Positions 56,966-64,000 of a stretch of 64,000 bases of DNA are shown here, in pieces. The position numbers and the translations under genes were made by a program. The notes below the pieces were generated by a model. That model did no database searches. It saw nothing but the letters and a program-made list of their open reading frames with translations, and was not told the origin of the DNA. Position 1 is the first letter of the stretch. Every line of letters begins with the position of its first letter. This DNA comes from an uncultured Clostridia bacterium (GTDB lineage: Bacteria; Bacillota; Clostridia; TANB77; CAG-508), in assembly GCA_934130085.1 (NCBI GenBank), contig CAKOXK010000005.1:31346-95345 (forward strand). Direction: 5' to 3'.

Positions 56966-57353
56966 AGATAATAGAGAAAAGTTTATAAAAAATGAAAAAA
57001 CAGAAATTGAATATGAATTAGTCGGAGATTATTATATTCCACTATTAGCAATTAAAAAGCATAAACAATATCATTTAGGAAAGTATGGGCTTATGAAATT
57101 AAATTATTTAAAAGAATATAAAAAAGCAACTTATGAAATTTTGCTAATGCAAGATGAATTAGCTGATTACTTGCAAAATATAGATAAAGTTGCAAGACAA
57201 AGAGAAGATTTAATAGTTGAACAATTGGCAAGTAGTGAAAATATTCCACTACATTATGACAGAAAAATGGATCAACTTGAATGGGTTGGCGTTATGAATA
57301 ATTTTAGAAATTCAGCTGAAGAAATTGTAAGAAATGAACTAATTTTCAATTAG
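56958..57353 (+). CDS. TnpV-like transposon-encoded protein
   Basis: The 131-residue protein matches the TnpV family of Clostridial mobile elements: an early VGDYYIPLLAI, then LGKYGLMKLNYLKEYK, LLMQDELADYLQNID and a C-terminal WVGVMNNFRNSAEEIVRNEL. The function is unknown; it travels with integrative and mobilisable elements. I chose the ATG at 56958, eight bases after AGGAGG; the ATG at 56952 is too close to the site. It overlaps the end of the rep relic. Confidence 0.82.
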   Translation: MNKDNREKFIKNEKTEIEYELVGDYYIPLLAIKKHKQYHLGKYGLMKLNYLKEYKKATYEILLMQDELADYLQNIDKVARQREDLIVEQLASSENIPLHYDRKMDQLEWVGVMNNFRNSAEEIVRNELIFN

Positions 57354-57652
57354 AAAATTACCTTAATTCAGGCTCTATTTTGAACAATTTTTTACTTGTA
57401 AAAAATTGATTTGTAGCAAGCGACGAATATTGGTTCCCACCCATAATCCCGCTTGACTACAAATAGCCGAAAAAACTTATACCAAATTTTAGATAAAATT
57501 TGATAAGTTTTGTGGGATAAATCCCAAACCCTTTTAGCAATTTTCCAAGAGTAAAATTGTAACTTCAAGAAAATAACAATATTAGAAAAGTAACTATACT
57601 TTTGATATATAAATTTTAAAACTTTTATTTTTAAAAAGTGAGGTGATTAGAA
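57354..57652 (+). other. candidate oriT region
   Basis: This 299-bp spacer before the mobilisation genes contains a near-perfect inverted repeat AACTTAT-CAAATTTT/AAAATTTG-ATAAGTT (57474-57509) followed directly by TTGTGGGATAAATCCCAAACCC, with a small GGGA/TCCC hairpin (57513-57524). A hairpin followed by a short conserved nick-proximal sequence just upstream of mobC is the usual form of an oriT. The nick site is not identified. Confidence 0.5.
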
Positions 57653-57976
57653 ATGAGAAAAAGAATAAATAGAATTCAAGTTAGGTTAGATGATAATGAA
57701 AAAGATATTTTAGATGAGAAATGCAAGAAAGCAAATATTTCAAAATCAGATTATTTTAGAAAAGGCATTTTAAATAAACAAATAAAAGAACAACCATCAA
57801 AAGATTTAACAACCTTATTACAGCAAATTTATAAAATCGGAAACAATGTAAATCAAATTGCAAAAACAGCTAATATGTTTAGAGAAGTAATACCTCAAAA
57901 TTTTAGAAATGCACAATAAGAATTAAAGGAGTTAATAGAAAAAGTTGAAAATACAATCTATGACAAAGGAGGTTAG
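57653..57976 (+). pseudogene. MobC-like mobilisation accessory protein with a premature stop
   Basis: The first 88 codons encode a ribbon-helix-helix-type MobC: RINRIQVRLDDNEKDIL, ISKSDYFRKGILN, then IYKIGNNVNQIAKTANM. A TAA at 57917-57919 ends the frame, but translation in the same frame continues ELKELIEKVENTIYDKGG to a stop at 57974-57976, the normal C-terminus. The gene therefore carries one nonsense codon. MobC binds oriT and helps the relaxase. The truncated protein keeps the DNA-binding part and might still bind. Confidence 0.75.
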
Positions 57977-57978
57977 CA

Positions 57979-58668
57979 ATGGCAATTATCAAAATAAAAA
58001 ATATTAAAACTAATCTTGGAAAAGTTATAGCTTATGTTCAAAACGGAGAGAAAACTGAACACGGAATTTTAGTAAATACTATAAATTGTATGCAAGATAA
58101 CGCATATCAAGAAATGGTAAAAGTTAAAAAAGTATTTAACAAAGAAGATGGAATACTTGCATATCACATAATACAATCATTCAAAGGTTATGAAGTAAGC
58201 CCCGAAGAAGTAAACGAAATTGGAATGAGTTTAGTTAATCAATTATATGATCCATATTTAATTCAAAATAGAATATATGCTCATAGAGAAAATTCATATT
58301 ATGATGTGCAAGAGAAAAATATATATGTTAAAACAGATAAAAATCCTATTTTGTCAGACAAATACTTAAATTATAAATTTACAAATGCTAGTGCAAAACT
58401 TGATTTAGGTTTGTTAATGGCTAATCAAAATCCATTCTTAATATTTTTAGTAATATTACTTCAATCAGCACTTGAAACTAAGATGCAGTCAGAACAAAAT
58501 AAACCAAAATATGAAACAAAAGTGATAAAAGCAGTAAAAATTCATGAAGAAAAAAAATCTCCATATCAAAAAGAATGCTATGAGATAAAAGAAGAAATAG
58601 ATTTTATAAAGAAAACTAATATAAAAAGTGTAAGTGAACTTACTATTGACGATTTCCTCAATAGATAA
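57979..58668 (+). pseudogene. MobA/relaxase relic lacking the histidine motif
   Basis: The 229-codon frame starts like a relaxase (KTNLGKVIAYVQNGEKTEHG, then GYEVSPEEVNEIG). It passes from LVNQLYD straight to a tail-like NSYYDVQEKN without the HxxHNH segment needed for metal binding and nicking. This indicates an internal in-frame deletion, and the C-terminal part is also far shorter than in intact enzymes. It should be unable to nick DNA. GGAGG precedes the ATG, which lies 3 bp after the normal mobC stop. Confidence 0.75.
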
Positions 58669-58721
58669 TGTTTTTCCGATCAACTTAAATCTATCTATAT
58701 TTTTATCATCTAAAATTTCAT

Positions 58722-59348
58722 TTATTTTTTTAATATATTATAAATTTCAATTAGTATTTCATTTTGTAAATTCTCATCTAATAAAAAGTCTAGTACAAAT
58801 TCGTGGCTGTAGTTTTTTAATAAATAATTGATTAATGTATATGCATCATCATATGTGCATTTATTATTTTGTATTTCTTCTAGAGAAGAAGTAATATTAA
58901 AATTATAAAATCTTTGATGAGATAAATTTATTGCTAACCCCTCTTGTATCCATTTGCTTCCCAATGTATAATTTGTATATTCTTTTGTACAGTAATGTGT
59001 AAATTCATGAATCATAAGGTTATACCAATCATCAAAATTTACATCTTGATTTTTTATTTTCTTAATTTCAGTATAATTTGCTAAATCTACTATTTCTATA
59101 TGGTTATGTTCATAACAAAATCCTGTTAATGTATTAGGTGATGTTTCTTGATGATATTTTTCTTTCCAAAAATCAGAAAATTCTTCGTAATTATCCCATA
59201 TTTTTATTATTGCTTTATTAGAAAGATTTTGTAAATTAAAGAATTTCATTATTCCTTGAAATTTATCATTTTTTGATAATCTTAGAATATCATCTTTACT
59301 TGTAATATTGTAATATATATCTGCATATTGTAATTGAATATAGTTCAT
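58722..59348 (-). CDS. HExxH zinc metallopeptidase-like protein
   Basis: The 208-residue protein has IHEFTHYCTKEY (about residues 112-123) with the zinc-binding HExxH, and WIQEGLAINLSHQ about 20 residues later supplying the third ligand, as in gluzincin MA-like peptidases. No signal peptide or TM helix is seen. It lies 56 bp after an ABC exporter gene on the same strand, so it may act on an exported peptide or belong to the same cargo unit. The substrate is unknown. Confidence 0.75.
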   Translation of the reverse strand: MNYIQLQYADIYYNITSKDDILRLSKNDKFQGIMKFFNLQNLSNKAIIKIWDNYEEFSDFWKEKYHQETSPNTLTGFCYEHNHIEIVDLANYTEIKKIKNQDVNFDDWYNLMIHEFTHYCTKEYTNYTLGSKWIQEGLAINLSHQRFYNFNITSSLEEIQNNKCTYDDAYTLINYLLKNYSHEFVLDFLLDENLQNEILIEIYNILKK

Positions 59349-59404
59349 TTTCTTTTTCTACCTCAAAATAATTTTATATATTTATTATAAAAGTAATTAA
59401 TTGC

Positions 59405-61006
59405 TTAACTAGTTTTTATTACTTCTTTCATTATGTGATCTTCAAATATATAATGTCTATTGCATAATTCACTTAATCTTGGTCTATGTGTTACTATAAC
59501 ATAAGTTTTGTTTTTCATGTATTTGTCTATCATTTTAATAATTCTATCTTCTGATACACTATCAAGGTTTGATGTTGGTTCATCAAAGAAATACAAATCT
59601 TTGTCTATTAAAATTCCTCTAATTAAATTTAATCTCTGTTTTTGTCCTGTTGACAGCTTTATTCCTCGTTCACCAACAATTGTATCCAATCCATCTGGTA
59701 ATTCACTAATCCATGTTTTAAGTCCTGCTTCTTCAAGTAATTCAAATAATTTTTCGTCTGGTATTTTTTTGTCTAAACATAAATTTTCTCTTATACTCAT
59801 ATCAAATAAATCAACTTCCTGTGAAACAAATACTAAATCAAGTCTTGAATTTTTTCTTTTCTTATTATTTACAAACATTTCTCCATTTTCAAGAGGATAT
59901 AATCCTGATAAAATATTCATAGTTGTTGTTTTGCCTTGCCCTGATTCGCCCATTATACTAATTTTGTCACCTTTATTAAGTATAAATTCTGGTATCACAA
60001 TTTTTGTGGATTCCTTTGTATATGAGAAAATGACATTTGTTAATTTTACATTATCAAAGTTCTTTATTAATGAAATCTCTTTGTTGTCAACAAAGTATTC
60101 ATCTAATTGTTTTTTGGATATATTAAATCTTTCATAAAAGTCCATTAATTTAACAATATAATTTAAATTTGAATATAACTTACCTATAACTGTTATATAA
60201 AATAATAAATATGGTAACCCATCTTGTCCATTTTTTACTGCAATTAATACATTTAATAAAACAACAATATATAAAACATCCATAAGTCCTGTAAATGAGC
60301 CGTTTGCAATTACTCTCATTTTTTCATTTTTCTTTGTTGCTTCTTCGTACTCGATAGCATTCTCATTTATTTTTTTATTTCCAAATGATGAAATATTTAG
60401 CTTTTTAACTGTCATGATATTTTGTATAAAATCAATAAATGTTGCATTGTATTTCGAATCAGCTTTATTTACTTTTTCTTGATAAGGTCTTTTCTTTTTT
60501 AAGAATATAAATTTTAAATATACAGCTAAAACTGATATAACTATTGAAATAATTCCAGAAATTATTGACTGTTTACACATCATATAAAACATTGAAATTA
60601 ACCCTATAGTAACCGGAATAATACTATTTTCAATGCCATAAATTACATCATAGAAATACTCACAAGTATTTGAAATTAGCTTTTGAATAAATCCTGTGTG
60701 TGTTGTTGAAAGTTTTTCTGCAGGCATATTTTGTAATTTATTAAAATAATATTTTTTTATTTCATTTGAGCCCTGAACAAAATAGACTTCATTAAAATAC
60801 ATACTAAGTTTTCCACAAATAAATATTAGTAAATTTGAAATTGCTATTGCAATTATTATGTATATTACTTTTTTCAGTGTAAATGGCGTAGTTCCAAAGT
60901 ATGATAAAACAAATGACTGTGAATAATCTGCAATTCCACAAATTGTATCAAGTACAAATGTAAAAATAATTAACTTTTTTGAAATTATTTTTAATAATTC
61001 TCTCAT
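59405..61006 (-). CDS. ABC exporter (fused membrane and ATPase domains)
   Basis: The 533-residue half-transporter has six TM helices (about 1-300) and an ATPase domain with Walker A GESGQGKTT (about 355-363), signature LSTGQKQR, Walker B LYFFDEPTS and the H-loop VTHR. Layout and length fit ABCB-type exporters of peptides or lipids, working as a homodimer. No C39 peptidase domain is fused. Neighbours are a HExxH peptidase downstream and a HipA-N-like gene upstream. Confidence 0.88.
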   Translation of the reverse strand: MRELLKIISKKLIIFTFVLDTICGIADYSQSFVLSYFGTTPFTLKKVIYIIIAIAISNLLIFICGKLSMYFNEVYFVQGSNEIKKYYFNKLQNMPAEKLSTTHTGFIQKLISNTCEYFYDVIYGIENSIIPVTIGLISMFYMMCKQSIISGIISIVISVLAVYLKFIFLKKKRPYQEKVNKADSKYNATFIDFIQNIMTVKKLNISSFGNKKINENAIEYEEATKKNEKMRVIANGSFTGLMDVLYIVVLLNVLIAVKNGQDGLPYLLFYITVIGKLYSNLNYIVKLMDFYERFNISKKQLDEYFVDNKEISLIKNFDNVKLTNVIFSYTKESTKIVIPEFILNKGDKISIMGESGQGKTTTMNILSGLYPLENGEMFVNNKKRKNSRLDLVFVSQEVDLFDMSIRENLCLDKKIPDEKLFELLEEAGLKTWISELPDGLDTIVGERGIKLSTGQKQRLNLIRGILIDKDLYFFDEPTSNLDSVSEDRIIKMIDKYMKNKTYVIVTHRPRLSELCNRHYIFEDHIMKEVIKTS

Positions 61007-61064
61007 ATATATTTCCTTATATTTTCATAATACTATTCTTTATTCTCATTTACTGCCTCAATTA

Positions 61065-61424
61065 TTAGTTACGCACAAATTCATAATGATCCGTTGGCAA
61101 TTTTGCTCCACTTCTTTTTAGAAGTTCCCATTCATTATATTCTTTCATTCCATATTTATCTAATATTTTTTGTAAATCAGGTCTTGTTTTTTCTGGTAAT
61201 CTAGCACCAAAACAAGCAAATAACTTGGGATTATCATAAGTAGCGTTAATTTGAGGAAATGCAGTTAGTAATGAAAAGTCATATTTCATTGCTTCTTTTA
61301 CATTTTCTTTTAAATATTTGAAATAATATGTTCCATCTTCTTTATATAACTCACCAATTTTAAACTTTTTACCTGTTTTATAATCTGTCCAAACTAAATA
61401 AACTAAATCTTTATTTCCTTCCAT
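61065..61424 (-). CDS. small protein resembling a HipA N-terminal/HIRAN-associated domain
   Basis: The 119-residue protein has a beta-rich start (VYLVWTDYKTGKKFKIGELY), then FACFGARLPEKTRPDLQKIL and a C-terminal GAKLPTDHYEFV. The pattern of a short beta barrel, an RxPxxxRPD motif and an LPTDxYEFV end recalls small HipA-N-like proteins. There is no kinase domain, so it is not a HipA toxin. Its role is unknown. The ATG at 61424 with GGAGA upstream is preferred to the one at 61439. Confidence 0.55.
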   Translation of the reverse strand: MEGNKDLVYLVWTDYKTGKKFKIGELYKEDGTYYFKYLKENVKEAMKYDFSLLTAFPQINATYDNPKLFACFGARLPEKTRPDLQKILDKYGMKEYNEWELLKRSGAKLPTDHYEFVRN

Positions 61425-61478
61425 TTTACATCTCTCCATATATTTTTAAAATTCTATTTTTTCTTTCTAATATAAACA

Positions 61479-61699
61479 TTAATAATAATTTTTCATAGTT
61501 CCATATGTATGCCTTAAGCTATGAGTAGAAATTCCTGTTATACCAAAATTATTTTTTAAGACTCTTTTTAGAGTATCATTTACTGCAGCTCTATTTACAT
61601 ATCCTCTATATGGATATGTAACTTTCCCTAAAAATGGAACTCCATGATATGCTGTATCTATTTTTGTTTTTTTGAGCTTACCACCTGATGTGTTTCTTT
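61479..61699 (-). pseudogene. tyrosine recombinase (integrase) C-terminal fragment
   Basis: On the minus strand an open segment reads FLGKVTYPYRGYVNRAAVND, then TLKRVLKNNFGITGISTHSL and RHTYGTMKNYY before a stop. The HSLRHTYGT segment is the His-x-x-Arg-His box of tyrosine integrases. The N-terminal half and the catalytic tyrosine end are missing. The fragment abuts the truncated end of the DGR template copy at 61702, so the deletion or insertion that created it probably also cut the template. Confidence 0.75.
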
Positions 61700-61701
61700 T
61701 A

Positions 61702-61779
61702 ATTGTTGTTGTTCATGTATCCATTGTTGAAGTTCACGTTCCATGCATTATTATTATTGTTCTGCGACGACGCCCAACA
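61702..61779 (-). other. DGR template repeat (TR), apparently 3'-truncated
   Basis: This 78-bp copy matches the end of the pilin-like gene (62110-62187) without gaps. All 14 differences fall where this copy has A on the minus strand. Read in the target frame it encodes CWASSQNNNNNAWNVNFNNG, the asparagine-codon pattern of DGR templates. The last 18 bp of the minus-strand 5' side and other non-A positions are identical. The part that should match the final 40 bases of the target gene is absent and replaced by the integrase fragment. Confidence 0.85.
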
Positions 61780-62067
61780 CCAAAGGAACGAAAAACTAAA
61801 TACTAGCCCTAGTCTAATTATTTATTGCCCAACTTTCGATAATGCCCATTATTTATTGGCGAGGCAATCACTTTCTATGATTTTACTTATTATTTTTTCA
61901 GCTAAATTTTCACAAAGTTTTTGTGAACTTCTTACGAAGTTCTTTACAAAAACTTATTTTTATTGATGAATTATTTTCACTTACTTCTTACGAAGTCTTT
62001 GGCGAAAATAATTCTTGTAGCTTGTTATTTACATAACAAGTTTATATAATTCTAAGCATTTACATGC
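61780..62067 (-). other. spacer between template and target with four GTAA-loop hairpins
   Basis: Four hairpins on the target strand share a GTAA loop: 61915-61955 (10-bp plus 7-bp stem), 61968-62014 (11-bp outer, 5-bp inner), 62021-62040 (8-bp) and 62050-62073 (10-bp, spanning the target stop codon). DGR targets are known to carry hairpins with four-base GNRA-like loops just after the variable region, which promote retrohoming. A short open stretch with ENLAEKIISKIIESDCLANK (near 61845-61905) could not be assigned. Confidence 0.7.
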
Positions 62068-63231
62068 TTAGAAAGTCGCACACAAACGCAAACTGTTCGC
62101 ACTATTTACATCGTAGTTGTCCATGCATCCATGGCTGAAGACCACGAACCATGCATAACTATCATTGGTCTGCGACGACGCCCAACAAATATGACTTAAT
62201 CCATAGTTTGCATAATAATTTGCGTCAGTGCTTGTTTTTGAGGTATTTAAGTAAGATGCAAAAGCTGCCCATTCTGCCTTTGATGGTACAAACCATCCTT
62301 CTTTTACTTTATCTTCTATTATGTTCCAAACATCTGCATTTGTTCCAGTTGTTGCTTCTCCATAATCTACACTATATTTGCTCGTGTCTGAATGATTCTT
62401 CATTCTGTCTATCATTTTAACAGTGTTCTCTTTGCCTTTTCCAAAGTCTTTCGATGTAAATGTTGACCAATCACTCATCTTTCCAAATGCATTTTTATAC
62501 CAGTAATGACTATTACTATCATAATCTGCCAATGATATAATATAATATCTTGGTGTTCCTGTGTTATTTGTACACTTTATTAATGTTCCATCTACTGTAC
62601 TTCCATCTGAGTTTGTGTATTTATAACTTGTATTTTCTGAATATTCTTTTAGCCCGGTAGTTACTTTTGTATATGAAAAGCTTCCATCACTGTCACCCCA
62701 AGGATTTCCTCCTTTGCTTCCATTACTGTCACCCCAAGGTTTTCCTCCTTTATAAGTAGTTGTATCTGTACTATCTTTTGATATGTCTGCTACTATTATT
62801 CCATCTGCTACTCCATCTCCATCTAAGTCTGCATATTTTAGCCCTGATACACTTATTTTTGGAAAGCTTGTGCTTGCTAAAGTTGTTCCTTTTCCAGTAG
62901 TTGTTACTGAACCACTATTTTCTCCACCAGATTCACTACCACTTCCTCCTTCTGTTCCTTCTTTTTCAATTTCCTTATCTGCTTTTTCTATTTCGCTAGA
63001 ATAGCTATCTAATGCATCATTTTCATTTTTTGCTGATGCTCTATAAACATCTGCTGAATTCTTTACTCTTCCAAATACTCCTGAGCCTGATGTTGCCATA
63101 CTTATTGTTACACCTGCTAATATTAATAATACTATAATAGTTACAATTAATGCAATTAATGTTATAGCCTTATCACTTCTACTATAAACCTTTTGTGGAC
63201 TTTTTCCATTAACTTGTTTTGAATTATTCAT
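62068..63231 (-). CDS. pilin-like surface protein with C-type-lectin-like end, DGR target
   Basis: The 387-residue protein has a basic start followed by KAITLIALIVTIIVLLILAG, a type IV prepilin-like N-terminal helix (about 21-44), a Ser/Gly-rich linker, an EF-hand-like DLDGDGVADG (about 138-147) and a short internal repeat (GGKPWGDS, GGNPWGDS). The C-terminal domain (about 285-387) has EGWFVPSKAEWAAFASYL and ends SANSLRLCATF, typical of the formylglycine-enzyme/C-type-lectin fold that displays DGR diversity. The codons for CWASSQTNDSYAWFVVFSHG form the variable region. The protein is probably exposed on the surface and binds varying ligands. Confidence 0.82.
   Translation of the reverse strand: MNNSKQVNGKSPQKVYSRSDKAITLIALIVTIIVLLILAGVTISMATSGSGVFGRVKNSADVYRASAKNENDALDSYSSEIEKADKEIEKEGTEGGSGSESGGENSGSVTTTGKGTTLASTSFPKISVSGLKYADLDGDGVADGIIVADISKDSTDTTTYKGGKPWGDSNGSKGGNPWGDSDGSFSYTKVTTGLKEYSENTSYKYTNSDGSTVDGTLIKCTNNTGTPRYYIISLADYDSNSHYWYKNAFGKMSDWSTFTSKDFGKGKENTVKMIDRMKNHSDTSKYSVDYGEATTGTNADVWNIIEDKVKEGWFVPSKAEWAAFASYLNTSKTSTDANYYANYGLSHICWASSQTNDSYAWFVVFSHGCMDNYDVNSANSLRLCATF
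62110..62187 (-). other. DGR variable region (VR) inside the target gene
   Basis: The 78-bp segment aligns with the template copy at 61702-61779 with 14 substitutions, all at template adenines, changing Asn-rich template codons into Thr, Asp, Ser, Tyr, Phe, Val, His and Cys. The gene continues 42 bp to its stop codon, and this remaining part, where the homing-initiation sequence should lie, has no counterpart in the template copy. Confidence 0.87.
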
Positions 63232-63578
63232 TTGACTCTTGCCTTTCTCCCTTTATCTATTCAAATCTTGTCTCGTGTACATTTTTATTTCTTCTTTTGC
63301 TTGTTTTCCGTGACAAGTTCTTTGAACTTAATTTATTATATAATAATCTATTTTTTTTTTCAATAATAGGAGATACGATGTATATATATATTTATACAGC
63401 CACGCGGGTTTGCAAGTATTTTTACGTTTTTTTAAATTTTTGTTACGAATATTACAAGTTTTTTTGTTGTTTTCCTCCATTTGCTTTTTAACAATATGTT
63501 CCATACTATCAACAGGGAAATCAAATAGAATATTAGTTATATTATACATTGTTGAAATATAATCCTCATAATATTTTT
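63232..63578. other. AT-rich region without a recognised gene
   Basis: This is the upstream region of the pilin-like gene. A minus-strand frame at 63328-63549 exists but has no recognised family, ribosome binding site or composition support. It may be a decayed end of the MobV gene upstream. Confidence 0.3.
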
Positions 63579-63824
63579 TTATTTATTGTAATTTGAAATA
63601 AAATTATATGCTGTTTGAAAGTATCTTTTGGTTTCTTTTTGCAATCTCTGAAATTCCTTATAATAAGTATTTTCTTTTGGTTTCTTTAAATGATAGTTCA
63701 AATGTGATTTGGTTCTATCAATGTTTTGATTTGAATATTTTTTCTTATTTCTCTCATTATGTGAAGAAAGTTGATTCATTTCATCTTTTGTATATTTTTC
63801 GTTTCTAATAATCGCATAACTCAT
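63579..63824 (-). pseudogene. MobV (Mob_Pre) relaxase, N-terminal fragment with internal deletion
   Basis: The frame begins MSYAIIRNEKYTKDEMNQLS and continues HNERNKKKYSNQNIDR, the start of plasmid Mob/Pre relaxases. It then jumps from YYKEFQRLQ to KETKRYFQTAYNFISNYNK, a segment that lies well further on in intact proteins, and stops before the HxDE-HxH catalytic region. It is therefore an internally deleted, truncated relic of a relaxase family different from the one at 58 kb. Confidence 0.75.
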
Positions 63825-63923
63825 ACTAAAAAATCTCCTTTATTCTATTAATTTTTCAATTTTTATTCTCTTTTGTTCGTATTTTTAGTAGCAAAAAAAC
63901 AGATAATTATTTGAAATAATTTC

Positions 63924-64000
63924 TGAAGTGAACCCAAAATGTTAGACAAAAAGTTTAACAAGGAGGGTTCATTTTTTATGTCAAAATATTCAAAAGAATT
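63924..64000 (+). mobile_element. left end of an IS3-family-like insertion sequence (cut by the window)
   Basis: The sequence TGAAGTGAACCCAAAATGTT followed by AGACAAA resembles the terminal repeats of IS150/IS3-group elements. It is followed by AGGAGG and an ATG at 63978 opening MSKYSKE, the usual start of the helix-turn-helix OrfA of these elements. The other end and the transposase lie outside the window. Confidence 0.65.
63978..64000 (+). CDS. IS3-like OrfA, first seven codons
   Basis: The ATG with AGGAGGG upstream opens MSKYSKE and runs off the window. The start matches helix-turn-helix OrfA proteins of IS3-group elements, which bind the terminal repeats. Confidence 0.6.

Noticed and set aside
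61065..61424. Accessory variability determinant (Avd) of the DGR
   Set aside because: Size and position fit, but the protein is beta-rich with HipA-N-like motifs, not a four-helix bundle with a basic surface.
63328..63549. Minus-strand frame of 73 codons
   Set aside because: No ribosome binding site and no recognised family. It could be decayed MobV sequence but lacks clear motifs.

Overview
The window is strongly AT-rich, and its protein families point to a low-GC, Gram-positive, anaerobic member of the Clostridia, probably an uncultured gut-type lineage. The support is a class III anaerobic ribonucleotide reductase, an Spo0E-like peptide, a SpoVD-like PBP with PASTA domains, the gdpP-rplI-dnaB order, rpoB-rpoC, and a CptN-like toxin of a type common in gut Clostridia. 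No species can be named from the sequence. Nearly all genes to 55 kb are on the minus strand.

1-17 kb: one large minus-strand operon for a type IV secretion or conjugation-like envelope machine. It starts from a consensus promoter at 16.9 kb and runs through three VirB2-like pilins, a PrgI-like protein, a membrane-anchored VirB4-N-like protein, the VirB4 ATPase, three VirB6/TrbL-like paralogues, a membrane-anchored protein and a multidomain peptidoglycan hydrolase (possibly one frameshifted gene), and a VirB8-like protein. No coupling protein or relaxase accompanies it here. A terminator-like hairpin after the first pilin probably sets subunit stoichiometry.

17-55 kb: mostly housekeeping genes. 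They include an Spo0E-like small gene, an M16 peptidase pair, a membrane glycosyltransferase-like protein, rpsU, a type III toxin-antitoxin system (CptIN-like, with a pseudoknotted RNA antitoxin), a histidine phosphatase, nrdG/nrdD, sortase, rsmA, a PBP, ftsH, tilS, dnaB, rplI and gdpP. An AbiE-type toxin-antitoxin pair, a YhgE-like/MMPL export pair with a divergent TetR regulator and three operators, rpoC and rpoB follow. Between 27 and 47 kb the intergenic spaces carry a dispersed family of 126-151 bp palindromic elements. Their core is conserved while their arms differ in sequence but stay self-complementary. The element is tandemly repeated between gdpP and rplI.

55.5-64 kb: tRNA-Pro(TGG), then an accessory region of degraded mobile DNA: a frameshifted RepA_N initiator, TnpV, an oriT-like site, a nonsense-interrupted MobC, a relaxase lacking its histidine motif, an integrase fragment, a MobV fragment and the left end of an IS3-like element. 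Intact cargo includes a HExxH peptidase, an ABC exporter, a HipA-N-like protein and a pilin-like surface protein. The C-terminal 78 bp repeat unit of that surface protein is matched by a copy 408 bp away. All 14 differences fall at adenines of the copy, which is the signature of a diversity-generating retroelement (DGR). Four hairpins with GTAA loops lie between the two copies. No reverse transcriptase is in the window and the template appears truncated, so the system is either a relic or dependent on an RT elsewhere.
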